Positions 8,601 through 21,626 of a DNA stretch of 21,626 nucleotides are shown here, in pieces. Position numbers and translations under genes: made by a program. The DNA is from Silene noctiflora (lineage: Eukaryota; Streptophyta; Magnoliopsida; Caryophyllales; Caryophyllaceae): assembly GCA_009801015.1 (NCBI GenBank), contig VHZZ01011547.1:24967-46592 (forward strand). Reading direction: 5' to 3'. The notes under the pieces were generated by a model. The model saw only the letters and a program-made list of their open reading frames with translations, was not told the origin of the DNA and made no database searches. The number at the start of each line of letters is the position of its first letter. The stretch's first letter is position 1.

Positions 8601-9653
8601 AATTATGAAATCACGGGGTGAGTAGTTTTCATCCGTCAGGGTTTAATCGTTTTTTCTACGTTGTAAATTAAAATAGTTAGCGTGTTTTTTTAAAATTATT
8701 TGTGGTGAATAAGTTACGCAGATTCGTACAATAGATTCATCCATATATACATTTTATCCATTTTTAAATTGGATCAATAATAGTTGTTATTGAGATAATA
8801 GGTCTCACGTAAGGATGTAATCGGTAAAAATGTCAAACAATTCAAAATCATCTTAATAATTACCTTTGGAAATATGATTCATTTTGCAATAATGACTCAT
8901 AAACAAGATTAAATGAAATTTTTCCTTTATATTGAGAGGTGGTGTTTAAGAATAGTAACATTATATGTTGGTTGACTATGCTTTTTAAAAATAATGCGAA
9001 CCAACAATATTCTTTAAATAATTATTTATTTACCTACTCCTACTCTATTAGTAACTTGGAATATTCATGCAATTGGGCTTCAAATTATCAGTTAAAAAAT
9101 TTATGATGAATTAGATGATTGAGTTTATTTCTAATGAACGATTATTTCGTATAAATCTTCACTCCTAGAGGTTACATCAACCAAACAACCCGAAACATTA
9201 TATACACAACTATATAAACGCATTCATAAAATCTAAACAAACAATAATCTTACAAAAACAACTAACCAAAAGTTATTGAAAATACCTTGGTTATACAAGA
9301 ACAACCAAACTAACTAAAGCTATAACTTTCCAAATCAAAATTCAATGAAAAGTTGGATCTTGGTTATCAATATTTTTACAAGAGATAATAATGATGCAAA
9401 TTCCCCGTTTGACCAACAACATATAGTACAATAATAGTAAGTTAGTATCTTTTACGACGGGTCCGAAATTATGACCGAGTAATTGTGATCATTTTATGGT
9501 AAAGGGTAACCATTGACAAATTTTTACATTCAAATTATCCCTCTCATTCATTAATTCTTTACATTTGCTTTTGGTGCAGATATAGGACTTTATGCCCATA
9601 ACTTTTAAAGAGTATTTTTGTTATTTTAACCATTCATTTAGACAAAAAAAAAC
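8601..9653. other. Intergenic spacer with no gene
   Basis: AT-rich sequence (about 1 kb) with stops in every frame. I can recognise no element end, RNA gene or domain in it. Confidence 0.55.
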
Positions 9654-9830
9654 ACAAATTCTCATTTATGACGAGCTCTTTTCATTACAAGCTTGTAACC
9701 TGTCACAAAATGTAGGTGGGAGACCAAGTGAGATGACAAGTGGGAGAAGGGTTGTAACATGTCACAAGCTCGACAAGCTTGTGACGGTCACGAGTGAGAC
9801 CTTTGGAAAAAAATCACAAAGTACTTATTG
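9654..9830. mobile_element. Possible MITE with CACAAATTCTCATT end and nested AAGCTT palindromes
   Basis: The left edge CACAAATTCTCATTTATGAC matches the edges of the foldback elements at 1258 and 8412. Inside, TTACAAGCTTGTAACCTGTC and the inverse of GTCACAAGCTCGACAAGCTT form an imperfect inverted repeat, with several copies of ACAAGCTTGT. The element is open on the plus strand for 79 codons (9592-9831), but the peptide resembles nothing and merely runs through the repeat. Its right end is not clear. Confidence 0.45.
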
Positions 9831-10515
9831 ACCCTACAAAAAAACGCAGAGTCTTCCGTATAAAATAGTCATATTTATCCGTCACAACTAACAAGTTGCC
9901 TAGAGAATCTGTGAATAATGAATTACCTGGCGCCGCTCTGTAAATGAACCCAGAAAATAATTACAAGCACAGAGCTAGAGTGCACTCTTATGTGGGCTAC
10001 AAAGAGAAACAGATTCAAACATCACTCAACAATTCAACACATGCCCATGTAATCATAACTGTCATACCATCCAATAAATAAACTAATAAAACTATAAAAC
10101 TATAAATTATTGTCATAGTAACATGTAAATTGCAGTACTGTAATATATAGAGACACACATCACTTCATTACTACTGTTTTTACTAACATTTGACTGTTTG
10201 TTTCTTCATATTCCTTGTATTTTTCTGACAATACTTCCAAATTTTTACTCTTATTTTTTTGGACAAATTATTTCAGCATTTTAATTATTATTATTATCTT
10301 TTGATTTTGTTTTATTGTTTGATGGGTATTTTTTCAATGACCCACCAATAAATTTTCATGTCCCACTTGCTTGATCTGATCTAATTGCCTTTTAAACAAT
10401 GTAAGTTTAGTAATCTTGTTAGTTTAGCTCTAAAGTTTATTGCTTTTCTATGAATTTGTTGTTTTTTATGTATGATTTGAAGTTATTGATCAATTGGTAT
10501 GTTGCATTTTATATA

Positions 10516-10606
10516 GTTCCTCCGTTCGGTTTGATTTCATACGTTTGTTTAATATATGTGAGTTGTATTTTAATGAAACTTATGGAATCAAACCGAAAGG
10601 AGGGAG
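10516..10606. mobile_element. Very short Stowaway-like MITE (91 bp)
   Basis: The left arm, TTCCTCCGTTCGGTTTGATT followed by TCATACGTTT, pairs with the right arm AAACTTATGGAATCAAACCG followed by AAAGGAGGGAG. This is an inverted repeat of about 33 bases with a few mismatches. TA flanks both ends (10514-10515 and 10607-10608). The open frame crossing it at 10450-10683 is fortuitous. Confidence 0.8.
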
Positions 10607-11044
10607 TATTTATTGTGATGAATTGTGATTTTTGTATGTTTAGTTCATCTGGGTATGTAAATGTGGATCTGGGTGTTTGTTAATTTGATGAAAGTTGCAT
10701 TCCTGTTAGGGTTCCAGAGACTTCAGAAGATTGCTTATGTATTTTTCAAGAGAATTGCTGTGTTGTTGGTTGGATAGCACAAATTCTTGTTTAAGACAAC
10801 ATTATCCGTTTTAGTTGTAAAAGGGATCCAAATATGTACCATGATAAGGATAGGTGTCTAGGTAGTACTCCCTACCCTAACTAGTAATTGTCTTATTACT
10901 GATTGGTGTTACTCTATTTTGAAATTGTGGAGTAATCTGATTTGGAGGTTAAATTCTGATATTGTTGGTATTGAAATGTTTTGATTTGCTGACTTCAGTC
11001 ATCTCTAGTTTGATCTGTTTATTTTCCTGATTTGGTCAGGTCAT

Positions 11045-11212
11045 ACTCACTCCATCCCGTTTTTATTGTCGTGTCAAGCTAAGTCAACTATGCTCGGATG
11101 ACGATATAATTGGCATTATTAACTCTACATATATTTCGAGGAATTAGTGGTCAAAGTTGACAGCGATTGATCACTGAAGTCAAAGGAGGGACAATATAAT
11201 TGGATGGGGTAG
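11045..11212. mobile_element. Stowaway-like MITE in the BSK leader intron
   Basis: The left end CTCACTCCATCCCGTTTTTA and the right end GGACAATATAATTGGATGGG plus GTAG are related by inversion (CTCCATCC against GGATGG, TTATTGTC against GACAATAT). TA-containing flanks lie on both sides. The interior is non-coding. The end positions are approximate. Confidence 0.6.
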
Positions 11213-11478
11213 TATAATGTTGCTTCTCTTAGTTTAGTGGAATTTTGGATTTGATGGATCAATAGTCCTGATATCCTGATCAATAGTTGACGACGTATTT
11301 AGCCTAATTGCATCTTGAGTTAGTGTTGTTATTAGCGGAATAATAAGATAGGAATTAGGTCGAAGTTTTATGTTAGTCAGTAGGTTCCATTTCCATTCAT
11401 ATGTGGACTATCTTGGCAATGCAGAATTCAGGATAACTTAATTGCTGTTTGGAACTCGGAATCTTTCTAGTGCAGTCA

Positions 11479-16159
<4,681 letters not shown>

Positions 16160-16630
16160 TTTGATTTTATGAGATTTCATTCTGAGTTTTGCGGTACCTT
16201 GTTTTTGAAGTTACCTCGACGCTGATCTGAAATTTGCCTAACGATTCTTTGACCCGTTACAAAATTGGCTTTCAAAAGGCATCAATGTCTTACAAACTTG
16301 TAAGTTGTGTACAGTATTTTGGTTATGGTGAATTGTTTGGGGCCAGTTTGAGCCCTTAAATTACATGTGTGTAAAACTTTAGCTAGTGTATGGGAGGAAA
16401 AATGTTCCTTCCATTTTTCCGTCAAGTTGTATGCCAAAATGTGTGACCGTTCCTTTTTCGCCGGTTTGGAATCAATTATAGTTTGGACTTTATTATGTTT
16501 AGTATCATTTCTACTTCGAATTGTAAAATGATCTTTCAATAACATCAAATGGTAAATTACTTCTGCCACTTGCTTTGTGAGTGTTATCTGTTAATCTAAC
16601 TCGAGCATTAAAAGGAGTGGCATAGTACAT
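16160..16630 (+). terminator. 3' untranslated region of the BSK gene
   Basis: T-rich, non-coding sequence follows the TAG at 16157-16159. No perfect AATAAA is present on the plus strand. CAATAACATC near 16536 is a possible weak signal, so the transcript end is not fixed. On the minus strand AATAAA occurs at 16489-16494, so the convergent gene's transcript might reach in here. Confidence 0.45.
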
Positions 16631-17096
16631 TTCACAATGGCATTATCAGATGCACCAAAGTCACAGTATCCTGAAATTTACTCGCGATTACTCTACAAAA
16701 AAACAAATTAAGGTTGATATATTTCCAAGGAACTGCAAAGACAGTACAGGTAACTGACAGGAAGGTTAGCATCATCAGATGCACCAGCAACAATCTGCGA
16801 CTTCTGGTTGGGCACCCCGCACCTCCGTCGAGGTACAGCCACCTTCTCCCTTTCTGGCTTTCCACAATGATATCCATCACAAGGGTTGAAATTCTTGAAA
16901 AGAAAGCAGGAAGATTTAATAGTGAATCTTTCTGTTGCAATTCGCTTCCGTTCTTCTCGCCATATTGACATAACTCCACAAGTATAGTACTGTACTAAAT
17001 ACTAACGTAGTTTTCTAAAAAGATAAAAACGACTACAAGTCTGTTACATGTAAGATCACATAAGATCATATTCTCTTCAAAAGAGAGATAAAAAAA
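16631..17096. other. Convergent 3' region, including an unexplained less AT-rich segment at 16714-16979
   Basis: This lies between the ends of two converging genes and is presumably 3' untranslated sequence of the minus-strand gene. The part 16714-16979 is clearly less AT-rich than its surroundings and is open for 80-115 codons in two minus-strand frames and one plus-strand frame. None of the peptides is recognisable. A minus-strand acceptor-like string, TGTACTGTCTTTGCAG, ends near 16736. It could be a spliced 3' UTR exon, a non-coding RNA or an old gene fragment. Confidence 0.4.
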
Positions 17097-20000
17097 TCAT
17101 ACTCCAGCTCGAAAGGCCTCCTTAGTTCTCCCGTAATACTCCGGTTTAGTTCCTTGGAACATTAAAAAATTCCAGCCAAATGCCGATCCACCAACTATGT
17201 ATGATCCTGGGATTACTTGACTCTCATGCTTCTGCTTTACAATGCCGTTTCCAGTAGGAAACCGCTTTTCTTGATTTACTCGAGGGAGTTGTGGTAGCTT
17301 CGGCTCAGGCTGTTTCCCATTATCCGAATGTTTCCTTCCGGGCCCACCATTGCAATTGATCACAGAAACCGTCTTCTGCTGTCTACATTGATCCAACAGA
17401 AGTTCCAGCTCTGCAGGATTAAAGTAGTCGAAAAAGAAAGAGTCAAAGCATTTTAAATAAAAAAGGAGAAAAAGAAGGGAATATTAATGCCGACTGCTTA
17501 ATTATTCCTCATAAAAGCAGACGGTTGAAAAAGAATACTTGCACATATGATGCTAAATTAAAACTTGCCTCTCCCTCTAACCTAACTTTTCTGATAAGAA
17601 AATTGATTAATAAAGTTCCATTGTGACCAATTTCGGGAGAGTCTGGTCCAAATCTCACAAGGGATACCATAATGATTTACCAAGTAGAATATATTTCAGT
17701 TGACTGCTTGTCGTTGTGTTATATGGTTTACCATGTAGAGACTTGAACCTAGATTGCCCAAACGGTTATTGTAATGTGTGCCCTTGGGGAACACATTAAG
17801 AACCTAAATGTGGAAAGAATTATAAGATCTTCTCATAAGAAATTCAAGTATAAGCTCATTTTTACCTATATCTTTCCACATTTAGGTTCTTAATGTGTGC
17901 CCTTAGCGCACTAGTTAGAAAAACCGATTATATACTAAGAAGGAATTGTAGTAGCTTAAGCTCAAACATGAGAGATTCCAAAGTTTCTACGCCATTCCAG
18001 TCAGTCAATAACCTTGAGAAAGAGAGAAGCTATGGGAATCTAGATTCTAGTTTCTAGGCAATCTGCTGACAAGAACTAAAACAAGATATACAAAATCACA
18101 AAGAGCTTATCCAGGGCAACTACGGAACGCATCCGAAATATTCTCATGTAGTATAGACTATAGACTACTATCAGTTAAAAGTTGAAGGGGAAAATATCGT
18201 ACTTTCTTGGATTCCATGACGAGCTTCACAGGTATCCATGGTAGGAGCCAAGATAGCCTACCACATCAAGGAAATTATCAGAGGACTGTAAACAAAACTG
18301 ATTTATGTCAATTAAAACATAACATGGTACCACATTGGTACTAATCAAACATGAAGGATGATTATGTTAGACCATCTCATAAAAGACTGTTTATTAGACC
18401 CGTTCATTACCATACGCCTGTTGTTGTACATAATTACATATCAAAGCAAGAAATGCAAATGAATATCACGAGAAACACAGTATAGCAGTTGTAAGTTGTG
18501 ACACCGATATTTTTAGAGCGCAAGAATAAGCAGCATGCTACCAGTGACCAGACAATACTGATATCATTCACAGATCATAACTTTCCCGACAGCAACAACG
18601 ACAATAATGCCTTTATCCCAAATTGATTTGGAACGACTATCATGAAGCATCATTTAAAAGTTAAAACCATCAATGACGGATAACAAATGACAGGTAATCA
18701 TCATTCACAACTATCCCATGATTTTAAAATGAAAAAGGAAACTTCAGCCATGTTCACCTGGGAATTTGGATGCATACACACATAAGAAAATATACGAAAA
18801 AATTTGAAGCCCTAAAAAATTTTCTGCAGACTCAAAAGTCGCATAAGGACTGCGGACATGTGAAAGCTTAAAAACTTCATATACTAGTTTCAGTTGCAAG
18901 TTTTGGTGTCAAACATTAGGGTTTGTTAATCACAGATGCAGTAGTTTTCAGTTCTTAGAATACTGATTGCTGAAAGTCAGAACAACAACTATACATTACT
19001 TTAAAATACAATGCTCATAACAACAACTCATCATTTTCACAATACATTCCCATAGGCAGTAATCTGCCCAATCCTCGTGCAAAACTCAGGGTTTACTGCG
19101 AAAAACTATTATGGAATCACATAAATGAAGTAATTAAATACTGATGTTAGGTGACTTACGATATAAGCCGTGCTTTAACACTTGATAGTTTAATACTTCA
19201 ATGGTTATACTTGGAATTACGATATCCACTAAGATTTCATAAAGCCTAAATGTTAGTATTGAATCAACTATATACTATAAAAGTTGAGGGAAACCCAATT
19301 CATTCAAGTACTAGCCTTACTAGGCTTAATAGGTTGGACATATGCAAGACCGCTTACTATAACTTCATGTGTGGTAAACTGGTAACGCCATATCAAAAGT
19401 CATTCAAACCACTAGCATAGTCTTCACAGAGATGTTATGCGGCCATGGTATCAAATCAAGGCAGCAATGCCAAATTAAAGGTTCACCCATCAAGGAAAAA
19501 AAAAATCAAAAAATCCTAAAATATCAACCAAAGCTTGTGTACTAGAATATTAGACTAGGATTACCAGATTCATCCAACCTCTAGTCCTCTACTGATTCAG
19601 AACCAGTTTAGAGCGTATTCTATCATGGCGCTTGTTTAAATCTATACGCCAACTCGCCAAGAGAGTATTGCATACCGGGTGTGGCGTATTCAAATTGAAT
19701 TAGACAAACTTGAACTCAACTTTCAACCAAGCCGCATTTGTACATACATCATATAAAACAGCACAATTTAACCCGGCCTTGTACAATCCAAAAGCGAATC
19801 CAACAAAAAAAACCATCAAAGTCGAATTTAACTACTAATATAAGCACAAAAGTGGTAATTAATCAAAAAATCAAACTACACCAACTTCAACAAACTTCAC
19901 CAACAATCTAAATATTCCAACTTTATCAAATCAAGGTGTAACCAAAAACACCCATTTCAACAAACTTCACCAACAAGCTAAAGATTCAAACTTTACACAA

Positions 20001-20563
20001 ATAACTCAAATTTTTGTTTAAGACGGATATATGGGTAGTATTTGACCCGTTTTACACTTAAGACGGAACCAACTGCACAAATAAAGGTGTAAAAAAATAC
20101 CCACATACCAAAATTGAACTAAAATCATCATTAACAAAGTGAAATTAAACAATAATCAAATCCCAAACCAAGATCCACATAATAAAGCAACAATCTTTAC
20201 CCTAAAAAACTCAATAAATTACCAAAAAAAAAAAACCAAACCCGGTCAATTAAACAAAACAAATTAACCAAAAAAAAAAACCAAAAAGAAAAATACCTTA
20301 AGAACAAGGGGACGAAGTTCAGCAACTACAGCACGCATCTTAAAGTAAGGAGAGTTTTGCGAAAGATGAACATAGTCTAAAGATCTTTTCTTTGGAATAT
20401 GATTACCATTAGTAATAGTGTTATAATGAGTATTGTTATGATGATTAGCAAGATTAATGGTGTTAGTTGCCATGGAATTTTGTTGTGGCGGGAGGGTTTG
20501 AATGTTGTTTTGCTCAGAGTTTAACGTTGTTGTTGTCGTTGGAAGTTGAAATGAAGAAGCCAT
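17097..20563 (-). CDS. Uncharacterised plant protein, 211 aa, three coding exons
   Basis: Minus-strand exons are 20563-20297, 18257-18203 and 17410-17097. The 89-codon first exon ends in phase 0 (AAG|GTATTT). The 55-nt middle exon follows TGTGGTAG and ends GAA-A|GTACGA in phase 1. The last exon follows ATCCTGCAG and completes an AAG codon, for 636 nt in total. Residues 1-55 are Asn/Thr/Gln-rich and probably disordered, followed by a basic PKKR at 57-60. From 71 to about 119 the chain looks helical (SPYFKMRAVVAELRP through LELLLDQCRQQK). It then becomes Pro/Gly-rich, and ends in IPGSYIVGGSAFGWNFLMF (175-193) and YYGRTKEAF. I do not recognise the family and assign no function. The short middle exon is inferred from splice sites and phase, so it is the weakest part. 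Confidence 0.72.
17411..18202 (-). other. Intron 2 of the uncharacterised gene (792 nt)
   Basis: On the minus strand the donor is GAAA|GTACGA and the acceptor CCTGCAG|AGC, phase 1. It contains the foldback element at 17772-17912. Nothing else was identified. Confidence 0.65.
17772..17912. mobile_element. Foldback MITE with ACACATTAAGAACC arms
   Basis: The 27-28 base arm ACACATTAAGAACCTAAATG + TGGAAAGA (17791-17818) is exactly repeated in inverse as TCTTTCCA + CATTTAGGTTCTTAATGTGT at about 17871-17898. The outer ends GTGTGCCCTTGGGG and CCCTTAGCGCAC also pair roughly. The 50-base centre is AT-rich and non-coding. The near-perfect arms suggest a recent insertion. The superfamily is unclear, because a target duplication is not obvious. 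Confidence 0.75.
18258..20296 (-). other. Intron 1 of the uncharacterised gene (2039 nt)
   Basis: On the minus strand the donor is AAG|GTATTT and the acceptor GATGTGGTAG|GCT, phase 0. It has no coding stretch. It includes a 40-base direct duplication (19886-19925 and 19956-19995) and a pair of TTAAGACGGA motifs at 20021 and 20056 typical of decayed foldback elements. A-rich tracts occur at 20223-20233 and 20270-20280. An additional short exon cannot be excluded. Confidence 0.65.
19886..19995. repeat. 40-bp direct repeat, two copies 70 bp apart
   Basis: TTCAACAAACTTCACCAACA and the following 20 bases at 19886-19925 recur at 19956-19995 with about three or four mismatches. The spacing suggests a local tandem duplication of a 70-bp block. 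It lies in intron 1 of the minus-strand gene. Confidence 0.85.
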
Positions 20564-21042
20564 TTTTTCCCTCTTTTTTTTTTGGTGTTCTGTATCTCTC
20601 TTTTTTTGTCCTCCGGATTCCTAGGACAATTTTTCTTTCCAGTCTCTTGTAGGGTTGTAGACTTGGAGGTTGGGATGGTAATGGATCTCGGATTCTATTC
20701 ACCTTCTAGGATTTAGGGCTAAAGGTCGGATCTGAATTGTAATATTTTAGATTTAATAGATATGGATTGGATTCATATGTATAGAATATATCCGGATATA
20801 GATTTAATGATTAAGATCCAGATCTAACCTTTAAATTTGTTTTCATTTAATTTTTAAATAAAAATATACAAAACAACTTATAGAAATAGTAAAATTGTTT
20901 GCTTTCTTCTAGAGTTATTTCATAAACTAAACTATAATTTTTCTCTCATATAAAAATTTTTGACTGAAGAAACTACTTTGTAATCGTTATTGTTATTTTA
21001 TGGAAATTTATTTCGATATCTCTACAACTTTAGTTTATAATA
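20564..21042 (-). promoter_or_regulatory. Promoter and 5' leader of the uncharacterised minus-strand gene
   Basis: Immediately upstream of its ATG, read on the minus strand, lies A/G-rich sequence (CCAAAAAAAAAAAGAGGG) and before that AAAAAAAGAGAGATACAG. Farther out, 20690-20840 holds degenerate GGATATGGATT and ATATCCGGAT motifs, a simple-sequence drift. No clear TATA position can be assigned. Confidence 0.35.
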
Positions 21043-21293
21043 CTCCCTCTCATCCAAATCAAAAATAACATTTGCTTTATTACACTTGTCGAGGTACGTT
21101 ATGCGAATATCTTTAGTTACACATTATTAAAAATTATAAAAATTTAATATCATATAGCATTCATGACGATAAATCAAACAAAATCTCACATGACTGTATT
21201 TTGTCTTATAAATTAAGAATAATATCAAATATTCTCTACGACCATGAATAGTGCCAAAACAAAAGTGTTACCTTTGGCTTGGATGAGAGAGAG
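21043..21293. mobile_element. Stowaway-like MITE (251 bp)
   Basis: The left end CTCCCTCTCATCCAAATCAA and the right end TTTGGCTTGGATGAGAGAGA-G are inverted copies, with TA on both outer sides (21041-21042 and 21294-21295). The subterminal AAATAACATTTG/AAAAGTGTTACC also roughly match. The interior is AT-rich and non-coding. It lies about 480 bases upstream of the start codon of the minus-strand gene. It belongs to a different Stowaway subfamily from the pair at 2215 and 3969. Confidence 0.8.
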
Positions 21294-21626
21294 TATTTGT
21301 ATTCTAATATAAAAAGTACTATTTTAAGTTGCAGTGAAAGTTACAAAATAATATCTATAAATAAATATTATTAAAAGGCTAACCATAAGCCACGTAGACA
21401 TGGACTAAATGTCACCTAGCATTACTAAATGTCACCTTGCATTACCAAAATTCTACGTCATCAATCCTATAAAGCCACATCATTATTTCTTATTTAAAAA
21501 GAAAAAAAAAATTGAAAAAAAAATCTGAAATATTAAATGCAAATAGCATAACAAACATTAAACTTTGGTCTTTTTAGTTTCTAGATAAATTAAACAACTA
21601 AAAATAAAAATTCATACTAAATTTTA
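21294..21626. other. Gene-free AT-rich edge with a 20-bp tandem duplication
   Basis: ACTAAATGTCACCTAGCATT at 21404-21423 is followed at once by a second copy at 21424-21443 with one mismatch. GCCACGTAGACATGG and AAGCCACATCATTATT flank it, a wording often seen in plant repeats, but I cannot define an element. No coding content. Confidence 0.6.

Larger units (their letters stand above)
9831..11478 (+). promoter_or_regulatory. Inferred promoter, leader exon and leader intron of the BSK gene
   Basis: A TATA-like TAATATATAGAG lies near 10142, followed by TCACTTCATT- and CT-rich sequence typical of plant transcription starts. A clean donor, CAAT|GTAAGT, lies at 10401. A good acceptor, TTTCTAGTGCAG, ends at 11475, three bases before the BSK start codon. 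This suggests a leader intron of about 1.07 kb. Without it the leader would contain many upstream ATGs. The intron would hold the two Stowaway-like elements listed separately. Transcript evidence is lacking. Confidence 0.4.

Noticed and set aside
9592..9831. 79-codon plus-strand open frame
   Set aside because: It runs through a foldback element and has no similarity to a known protein.
10450..10683. 77-codon plus-strand open frame in the BSK leader region
   Set aside because: It crosses the 91-bp Stowaway-like element, the composition is typical of AT-rich intron, and it lacks any domain.
16282..16569. 95-codon minus-strand open frame in the BSK 3' UTR
   Set aside because: No domain or plausible splice partner. 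It lies in sequence expected to be 3' UTR of the plus-strand gene.

Overview
The window is nuclear DNA of a flowering plant. The genes are split by AT-rich GT-AG introns, the protein families are plant ones, and the spacers are full of short non-autonomous transposons. Several of these start with CTCCCTCCGT-type Stowaway ends flanked by TA. Others carry ACTATCCGT/ACGGATAGT ends with CACAAATTCTCATT termini. My inference, from memory of such repeats, is a eudicot of the Caryophyllales (spinach/beet/goosefoot/carnation side). A homology search would be needed to confirm that.

Three protein-coding genes can be assembled by hand, with intron phases that close perfectly. (1) Plus strand, 2729-7024, six coding exons, 517 aa: a type II membrane-anchored GT90 (CAP10/DUF821, 'O-glucosyltransferase rumi homolog') protein, expected in the secretory pathway. 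(2) Plus strand, 11479-16159, ten coding exons, 488 aa: a brassinosteroid-signalling kinase closest to my memory of BSK3. It has an N-myristoylation start, a pseudokinase domain and C-terminal TPR-like helices. A leader intron probably precedes its start codon. (3) Minus strand, 20563-17097, three coding exons including one of 55 nt, 211 aa: a protein I do not recognise, with an Asn/Thr-rich N-terminus and a Gly/aromatic C-terminus. Genes 2 and 3 converge across about 0.9 kb at 16160-17096.

Region by region: 1-2728 is gene-free DNA with a long AT microsatellite, several miniature inverted-repeat elements and the promoter of gene 1. The 2.1-kb first intron of gene 1 is a transposon trap: one Stowaway element, one decayed TRIM-type mini LTR retrotransposon, a GGGTCGGG-rich simple repeat and a strong hairpin. 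7300-10140 is intergenic, with a foldback element carrying an 18-G run and a degenerate GAACTGAAT repeat. 10140-11478 is the inferred promoter, leader exon and leader intron of the BSK gene. 20564-21626 holds the gene 3 promoter and another Stowaway element.

The genes are not functionally linked by anything visible. One acts in protein or cell-wall glycosylation, one in steroid hormone signalling, and one is unknown. I found no sign of an unusual multi-gene system. The most interesting points are at the level of splicing and repeats: a duplicated 3' splice site in gene 1, a weak donor in the BSK gene whose retention would replace the TPR region with a hydrophobic tail, the TRIM remnant, and an unexplained open segment between the convergent genes.
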